Part shown: positions 56,701-64,000 of the stretch, piece after piece | Layout: each line of letters opens with the position of its first letter | Position numbering within the stretch: position 1 is the first letter of the stretch | Assembly (NCBI GenBank): GCA_012934845.2 | Contig: WNNJ02001591.1 | Span: forward strand, 1-64,000 | Length of the DNA stretch: 64,000 bases | Origin: Pomphorhynchus laevis | Taxonomy: Eukaryota > Acanthocephala > Palaeacanthocephala > Echinorhynchida > Pomphorhynchidae | Direction of reading: 5' to 3' | Position numbers and translations under genes: made by a program | Notes under the pieces: model-generated | Databases searched by the model: none | What the model was told of the DNA's origin: nothing | What the model saw: only the letters and a program-made list of their open reading frames with translations

Positions 56701-59420
56701 ACTAACAATCTTGTTGTAACTGCGCTATCAACAAGGCTTGAAGCCGTGATATAGGATACATGTCTATTCATTTTGTAGCGATATTATTGAAATGGAAAAT
56801 GATGGTCAAATGCTAAATAAATGAACAGTTACAATCCAGCAGCAAAGTGGATGTAATAAGTGAACAATGCGTATATTGCGGAAGCATTCTAAAATTCCAG
56901 TCTCTTAAAATATGATCAGGAACACGCTGTTCCTTGATTTTAATTTCAGAATAAACAGCTAGAGAAATATCTATAAAACGACTTATATCTATAAAATAAA
57001 ATATATTTATAAAACGACTGCAGGTACTTGTTATAGCATCATCGTCATCATCGTCGTCATCAGTATTATTAAGAGTAACAACAACAGTGATATCAAAGAA
57101 GTATTAAATAAAAAAGTAAGATCACAATTGTCATAAAACTAAAAGTTATGCTTCTCTTGAAGTGAAAATAGAAGTATTGATTTTTTGCATACATTTACAA
57201 ACATCAACGAATGCCAAATCACTTAAAAGTTGCATCTGAACAGCATTTATGTTTTTTTCATGTGCACACATTTTTAATGTAACATTTATTAAATAATGAA
57301 AAAAAAATTTAAATCAAGCAGCCACAATGATATAGACTAGCAGAACTGCGTAGAATAATTGCAGAAAAATATAACTAGATTTTGATAAACGTATATATTA
57401 TTAGATATTTATAAATATGCATAAATTGTAAAAATATGAGTGTGAAGAGAAGACAACTATTTTTCGATAAGTATTTGGGTGGTTGGAAAAACAATAAAAA
57501 GCGGCTATCAGCGAAGTCGACAATTTAAAATAATGACGATAAATTCAAATGAAAATTTTTACAGCATATTTTAGTATAACAACAGAAAACGATTTAAAAG
57601 TATGATCGTGCTTGTGGATGGAATGAAATTGAAAGGCATGATGATCAGCAATATTAATGGGTGATGGTGTTTCCATTATATGAGTAGCTGTTTGATTTTG
57701 GAATAAAATGAAAATCTGTTATAATACAGCAATCTAAGCTGTATTGGTATAAGTAGACGCTATAAATAGCATGTCGTTATGTTTCAATTGTTATAGATCA
57801 ACACACGTTTCTTTCTCATCTCATTTATATCGTTGATTTTTACATTTTTACCTTTACGTGCCAGTCCTAAACTTTCTTCACTGTTCTTGCAACATGCGAG
57901 AAAACTTCTTTTAAGTAATGCAGACTATGCACTTAAAAATATACATTAGCTTAGTCTACAAATATATAAATCAGTATAATGAATATTTTCCAGTTTATCG
58001 ATTAATAATGTAAGTAACTACTACATAACATAACATATCTGCATTTTACCATCGCAGCATATATGACGTTCGTACTTAGAAGTCAAGATAGCGACAAAGT
58101 TACATAATTTGTCATATAATGACATAATTACTGGGACAACTTTAGTACTACTTCATGATATAATTTTGCTTGTATTCCATACTTTCAGATAGTGTTATAA
58201 TATGGCTGTAGCAGACTGTCGAATGAACTGTTTATCATGTTTATATTTTATAAATTTATCACAAAGTAATACAAGCTTCCTACTGGATTCATACAATATA
58301 ATGAGTCTTTCTTTGCTTCAAAAGTATCAGCAACAAAATACAGAGGTTAAAAATTTAAAAAATAAGCGAATTTTAAGCTAATGCAAAGGGGCATTTTATT
58401 TACAATTGCAAAGTATTTTTAAGTTCACTATTATACAGGGTAACGTTGAACATAAATTAATGCATCTACATAAATTAAACAAAACACATAATGCAATAAA
58501 TTAATACAATGCGTAGTACTTTATCAGTAATATAATAATTATTGATAATTACTTGCTCTAATGCCATATTTTGGACAAAACAATAAAAATTCAAACAAGA
58601 AACTCAATAACTAGAATACATGTGTAATTTTAAATATTCAATATTTCGATGACGCTAGATATTTACAATTTAAATACATATTTCTTCTTGAGCGAACAGT
58701 TAAAAAATCAAAACATAAGAATATATTAGTTTAATATATTAAATTTAGCAACATCTAAGTTAGCATAACTAAAATTCAAGTGTACAGAAAAAGCTTTTTG
58801 AATTTAGTCTTTCCAAAATTTTCATTTTTTTCATTTTACAATCCTTTAAAAATGCATCTATAGTAGAAATACAAGGTTAAAGAAACTTATTAAATATTAG
58901 AAAAATAAATATTGCTTTTAGCGACACATTGATGACATCAATGTAAGTAAAATAATGTCATCATAATATAACAATGTCATTAAATCTAAATATGAACATG
59001 TCAAAGTTTTAAGGGTGTCATAAGATAATAGATTTTCGTAGCTACGGCAAGTTTTAGTTCGCTATGGTAACTAAAAATAGATTTATCGTTATTTTAAATA
59101 TTACAGATTAAATAAACTTATAATTTTTGCTATCTTTATTTAACAATTGTCATTAAATTCTTCCAGATCAGAAAATTGATTTTATTAAATTTTATTTTCT
59201 AAAGACATATTATTATGTAAAATTGATGTTTTAGAAACAAAAATTAGTCTATTAAGACTATAAAATGGTAGTCGACGATGCAACACTGCTCTGCTAAAAA
59301 TTATACAACTGATAATCTTAATTCTACAACTTTAATCCTAGTTGTTGATTAAACAATATAAGAAACAATATATTGTTTCTTATTGATTGGTTCTTTGTTA
59401 AACTTTGTGTTACTGAAAAA
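53771..59420. other. Long gene-poor AT-rich interval
   Basis: 5.6 kb in which I find no coding frame with recognisable content and no complete repeat. Minor items are a TCATCGTCATCATCGTCGTC simple repeat at about 57,044-57,068 and repeated AATATATT words near 54,470-54,545. It may be intronic or intergenic. Confidence 0.5.
57044..57068. repeat. (TCA/TCG)n simple repeat
   Basis: Short trinucleotide repeat of ATC/GTC units. No coding context. Confidence 0.8.
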
Positions 59421-59458
59421 GAATATATGTCAAAGGCTTTGAATAAATTTAAAGTTTT

Positions 59459-60130
59459 TTGTTAAACTATGTAATGCTGGTTAATAGTCAATTTTTCAAA
59501 TATATACCTCATAATATTGATGAAATAAGTTATCTTTTAAGAAACATATTTTTGCATGGGCATTCATGCATACCATATAATATCAAATATAATGCATTAA
59601 ATAATGAAATTTTAAGAATTGCAACAATATGTAACGATATTGGTTTTCTTTAAAATCATTTAAATAATTTAATTGATACATATTTTAAACTAGGTTACTA
59701 TAAAAATATCATTAAACTGAAAATATTAAAGACTTTTATAGATGGATAATAAATGATACACTTTGTATTAGAATAAGATACTAGATAATCAAATTTCATC
59801 AGAGGAAATACGTCATTAGCATGTATTTGGCCCCGCTGCTATACTGAGTCGAGCAATAGAAGCCGAAACCTGGTAACATAGCATTTCCTCCTGATGACCT
59901 TTAATAATTATTCTGATACATCTTCTGTTATTTATTAGTCAATTCATGAAAATTGACTTCATTTTAAATTTCAATTTAAAATTTTAACTTGATATAAGTT
60001 ATATCTTAAATAAAATTATTAAGTTATTTATAATTATTTTATTATTTATTATTTCATTATTTTATTTTATTTATCATTATTTTAATTTATAAATAATTTA
60101 ATATAAGTAGACTCAGTTACTTAATCTAAT
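59459..60130 (+). mobile_element. PLE-2 C-terminal coding end and 3' end
   Basis: The open stretch 59,459-59,653 reads FFKYIPHNIDEISYLLRNIF and YNIKYNALNNEILRIATICN, the region that follows the RT in PLEs. FKLGYYKNI continues in frame fragments to about 59,740. The non-coding 3' block follows (59,745-59,930) and then the end word AGTAGACTCAGTTACTTAAT at 60,107. This is the most complete 3' portion of the family in forward orientation. Confidence 0.7.
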
Positions 60131-60968
60131 TTTTATACTAGAAAAGTTTATTCAACCTAATATTTCTAATGTACATGTACGCACTAAAATAATTTTAAAT
60201 GTAATGAAAACAATTCAGAAAGATGGAATCGCTAAACCAAAAATATTTTATTGAAATTTTAAAACTTAATCATTATTTTTATCATATAATCGTAACATTT
60301 ATGTGGTTGATATGTTAGATATTTAAAAGATTTTCCTATATAAGAACAGTAAAAAGAAATTCCTATTACATTGTATTAATAACTGATAGAGATTTGAAAT
60401 AGCAATACATTAATAATCAATATTATCACTAAAGAATTACTTATTTGGCAAATTATTAATCCACATAATATAACATAAGTTCGTTCTATATATATGCATG
60501 TATAAACGAAAATAACGCAAAATATTCACATATTTGTGTTGCTGGTTTTAGCGTTAAAAATCTGTTTAAATAAGATTAATAAATAATGTTATGTGAATTA
60601 TACAAGGTAAATAGATTATAATATGGAAACTAAGATTAAAACAGAAAGCTGTATATTCAAAACTACCGTTTTCATTGTTTGAAGTGCGATCAGAATACTG
60701 CACAATGACCCTTTTTCTTCGTACATTTGTCAAATGATGTAAATTTCTATTGTATTAATATGAAAATGGATAATAGCTGACAATAATTATAGCGTATAGT
60801 ATACATAATCGTATAATATTACACGTTCAATAGAACACTGAATTTAAGATTCAGATAATCTACAAAATACTGAATAAATTTTTTGTCACGCAAGGCTATT
60901 AAAAAAGGTAACCTTGCGTAAAAATTGTTTGATTTCGCAAGGTCATGACACTTGGATATCATTTGCAG
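60131..60968. other. AT-rich interval, no gene seen
   Basis: Nothing coding. A small inverted pair, ACGCAAGG (about 60,889) and CCTTGCGT (about 60,912), precedes the candidate exon. Confidence 0.4.
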
Positions 60969-61068
60969 TAAAATTTGTAAAGGAAAACTTCGTCAATTTG
61001 AACGAAAGAGAAATTATGCAAAAATAACATTCACAGTTAACACAATTATTGACCAATACGATACGAAG
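60969..61068 (+). CDS. Candidate internal exon, 33 codons
   Basis: Bounded by ATTTGCAG on the left and AAG|GTGAGT on the right, both good splice sites. The single open frame reads KICKGKLRQFERKRNYAKIT and then FTVNTIIDQYDTK. The codon content is less AT-biased than the flanks, and the charged/hydrophobic pattern looks protein-like. I do not recognise a family. The next good acceptor (61,170s) would give an immediate stop in this phase, so the partner exon must lie farther away, if there is one. Confidence 0.25.
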
Positions 61069-61185
61069 GTGAGTGCATCGCCTTGTGAGACTACTGTTAT
61101 TTGTCGATATTTATATATGCCTGCAAAGAATCAAAGTATAAAAATGCAAAATATTAAAAAAAATATATTTTTTCAGAAATTTTGA

Positions 61186-62097
61186 AGCGGGATTAATTAA
61201 AATACTAATTTATTTATATATTTCCTTTTGCTGCTGCAAGCATCATCGGAAAAAAGAACAATTTATTTTTTAAATAAATTGCTAAAATTTTTATTTAAAC
61301 AAAACAATTTGTTCATCATTTGCTTACCCGTTTTGTTCATTTGTTTGAGTTTAAAAACAAATATGTTTTTTCTTTAAAATGTAAATCTCACATTTATTCA
61401 TTTGTTTTGTATGGACAAATTGTGCTTTTTTTCTGATGATGCAACAGCTAGCGAAATATAAAAATAAATTAGTGTTCCTGCAAAAAATCCAGATTAAAAA
61501 GCATGAATGAAGATTATTTTTTTAACCAATTGAACATGTGTGAAATTGTAATTATCACCTATTTTTATTTTAAGAGGCAAAATCTTTATCGAGTCATCAC
61601 TTCACTCACGTGAATTCAGTGTTACTACTGGCAGTGGTGTCTTAAGCCACTTTACATGTTTTAAGACATTTAAGGAATTACATACCGTTGAATTCAGGTG
61701 TTAGCTGAATAGAATGACTGTTAATTTTAAGATTTGTGATTTATTTCTGGGCGGTAAAATGCTTATCAAAATAAGATGTTACAATATTATCTACAAAAAT
61801 TTTGAAATTGTCCCAAGATTGAATCTACTGTATAGATTGACATAAAATGTTTTTTTCTGCGTTATGAAGTTATCAGTAGGCTTAGTTGACACTAGTAATC
61901 AACGCTATTAAATTAAAAATGTAGTTAATTCTTTGAATTCTATCTAAGTAGTTGACAGCCAATATAGCTATAACCTGGCGACTCGAATTGTAGAATAGAC
62001 TAAATTTTAAGGCGTTGAAAAGAACAGCCCAATGCTGTTTCATTGCAGCTAGTAAGTAGCGATACTAATGTCTTTGCTTATAAGATAAGGATAGATC
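61186..62097. other. Interval without a recognised gene
   Basis: Contains AT-rich sequence and, from about 61,560, more mixed composition that probably belongs to the decayed transposon whose transposase scrap follows. Confidence 0.35.
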
Positions 62098-62343
62098 GCT
62101 TTAAGTCTAATGACATTTCCAATTTTATATGCACAGAGTTGCTGGATTTGTTGCCCAGTGAAAGGAAGTAGACTGTCCTAGACAATGTGTATATTCATAA
62201 ATCGAGAACGTTAAAGAAGTATTTGAAGAAAAACTATGTTATGAAGTGTTTACCAGCGTATTCTCAACTGCTAAATACTATAAAAGAATTTTTTCGCGAC
62301 AAGGAGGTCTTAATTCTAACAGTAATGAGCTTATTGAATGTAT
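62098..62343 (+). pseudogene. DDE transposase fragment (Tc1/mariner/IS630-like)
   Basis: One frame reads SNDISNFICTELLDLLPSER and then VLDNVYIHKSRTLKKYLKKN, CLPAYSQLLNTIKEFF. This matches the second-Asp region (LDNxxIHxS) and the PxYSPxLNPIExFF region of Tc1/mariner-type DDE transposases. A stop lies between the two halves, and the rest of the enzyme is absent. The P in PYSP and NPIE is lost (AYSQ, NTIK). Confidence 0.65.
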
Positions 62344-62439
62344 AGAAAAGGTCTTATCAGTTAGAGATTTTGTGATGAATGGATATTTTAATCATATGCG
62401 TTTCTGAATTGAAATAGCTAATGCAAAGGTTGATTTCAT

Positions 62440-62600
62440 ACAAATAATAAAACATTATATTTATAAAAATAAAATATTTTAATAATAAAAAAATATCAAT
62501 AAATAAAACATTTTAAACAATAATAAATAATAAATAAGTAATAAATAAAACATTTTAATCAAATAAAACATTTTATTAAAACATATATTTATATGCATTT
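62440..62600. repeat. AATAAA-rich low-complexity run
   Basis: Repeated AATAAATAAAACATTTTAA words. Not a real polyadenylation context. Confidence 0.7.
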
Positions 62601-64000
62601 TAACTCTTATTCGTTTATTTAAAATTGTATTTATATATGGAACAAATGGACTATAAACATATTACATAAAAAATGTAACGAATGAATTTTATAAAAATGA
62701 AATTAGTGGACTAAAAAATGCAACGAGTGAACTATAAAAATGAAAATGACTATATCTATGACTAAATATTGATCATAAATACGACGATCATTGACCAGTT
62801 ATTATAGGTTATCTTCTATATTCTAAACCAAATTAATTCATTGCTAACAAATTCCCTGATGTTTTATTATTCAACAACTTGGTTGTTACCGGTTAACGTA
62901 GAAACGACCTTCAATCATCAAATAGGAAACTATCATATCGGCGAACAAATAACAGATCCATTAAGACGTAAATTTTAAATATCAATTGCACTGACAATAT
63001 TACTACATAAGTGCATGTATTATGTGTTCATTGTGGTGTAAATGAATATATTTTAAAATTAAAATGAATTTATTGTCAGTAAAACTTAGATTAAAAGTAC
63101 AAAATAATAATTATTGACATACACATATATTATGTTATATTTAAGTTACCTATAGGAGTGATTATCATCAATACTGCTCAAACATCAACGAGCTTAATTC
63201 ATATTAAAAGATTAAAACAGAAATCTGGTGCTTTAAAGATACAATTTTACAATGTAAATTAGTTTAAAAAAATACCTGAAAATAGAGGATTGTATGCTTA
63301 TTGGTGCTTCATATTGATTACATTTAATATGTATAATGTAAATTATATCGTTTATATAATATTTTCTGATATAAATGAGCTTGAAACTAGTGTAAGAAGT
63401 TTATTTCTAGATTTATTAGTAATTAATACTATAGACACTATGCTATTCTGGAAGCAGATAAAAATACCAAATAATAGTTTTGTTACAATGTATTTTATGA
63501 ATAGGTCACATAGACCAACAATCGCTTTCTTGTCAAATTTGGCTAAGTCTTATTTACCCGGTAAAATATAAGTAGAAGTACAAACACACATGCAGTTTTT
63601 AGTTCACCAGATTTAAGATATGCAATGGAGCTTGGCGTTAATAAGGTAGTCAGGATGTCTACAGTTTTAAACGAATATTTGATTCATAGTAAATCAATTA
63701 TGGGTAGATATATCCTTTATTTATTGCCCGCATGTAATAAATGGATCAATATAGTGATATGAATATGCAAAAAGTAGTATTGTAGCTTACCTTTATTTAC
63801 TCTTCCGAGTATAAAAACGGAATATAATAGATTGTAAACAGATTAATCTTTATCTTTGATTAAATAGCATTTTGGAAACGAAACTTGTGTATATCATTCT
63901 ATAATGATAAAGCTATTCTGTACAAATGATGCATTCACTATAGTTTATATATATAATAGTAGTGCACGGATGTGCTGAGTAGACAACGGTCCAGGATTTC
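62601..64000. other. Right edge, unrecognised
   Basis: AT-rich. A 93-codon open stretch at 63,290-63,571 (with SVRSLFLDLLVINTIDTMLF) and a second readable piece near 63,610-63,760 (YAMELGVNKVVRMS) are in different frames. They could be remnants of one decayed coding sequence, but I recognise neither. Confidence 0.3.

Noticed and set aside
59845-59900. GAAAC plus CTGATGA in the PLE-2 3' block as a canonical hammerhead
   Set aside because: The boxes are present but the pairing next to them does not make a consistent stem II in any copy. I keep only the weaker claim of a structured block.
62205-62412. 65-codon open stretch with IFSRQGG, first taken for a P-element-like end
   Set aside because: The neighbouring frame reads as a DDE transposase with LDNVYIH and YSQLLNTIKEFF, which is far more specific.
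1-64000. CRISPR array or bacterial contamination
   Set aside because: Tandem repeats here are contiguous, without unique spacers, and the genes have eukaryotic splice sites and transposons.

Overview
The window looks like AT-rich nuclear DNA from an invertebrate animal. It has one clear intron with GT/AG borders, eukaryotic TATA and AATAAA signals, and a dense load of Penelope-like elements (PLEs), LINEs, a hAT transposon and satellites. An Egalitarian-like gene hints at an ecdysozoan, perhaps an arthropod, but I cannot fix the phylum.

Layout. 1-3.3 kb: AT satellite and short palindromic tandem repeats, interrupted by a tRNA-derived SINE-like element, an LTR-like insert and a roughly 299-bp repeat that carries a complete type III hammerhead ribozyme (1056-1136). 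3.63-5.41 kb: an intronless 591-residue gene of unknown family. 6.7-9.9 kb: fragments of an AT-rich PLE (PLE-2) and a nearly full-length, broken Penelope-group element (PLE-1) with RT and GIY-YIG domains. 9.9-18.4 kb and 31.6-41.8 kb: two direct copies of one segmental duplication. Each carries a two-exon minus-strand gene for a Gly-rich/Pro-rich structural-type protein (570 and 564 residues) plus a tail of PLE-2, LINE and other retroelement remains. 18.4-31.4 kb, between the copies: a PLE-2 remnant, a large fold-back, LINE A, and LINE B split by a hAT element with a clean 8-bp target duplication. 47.0-49.3 kb: Egalitarian-like gene. 50.9-51.4 kb: LIM-domain gene or retrocopy with one in-frame stop. 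51.8-53.1 kb: a long hairpin and a broken RT element. 53-64 kb: mostly gene-poor AT-rich DNA with PLE-2 ends, a DDE transposase scrap and one candidate exon.

Genes and history. Only four loci look like host genes: the orphan, the two paralogues and the Egalitarian-like gene; the LIM locus is probably a pseudogene. The paralogues share a TATA box at the same distance from the start codon. By eye their 3' half and downstream flank (about 5 kb) are almost identical, while the intron, exon 1 and part of the promoter differ by several percent. This patchwork suggests recent gene conversion over an older duplication. The most interesting single object is the hammerhead-bearing repeat, which has the layout expected of a retrozyme-like or PLE-derived ribozyme element.
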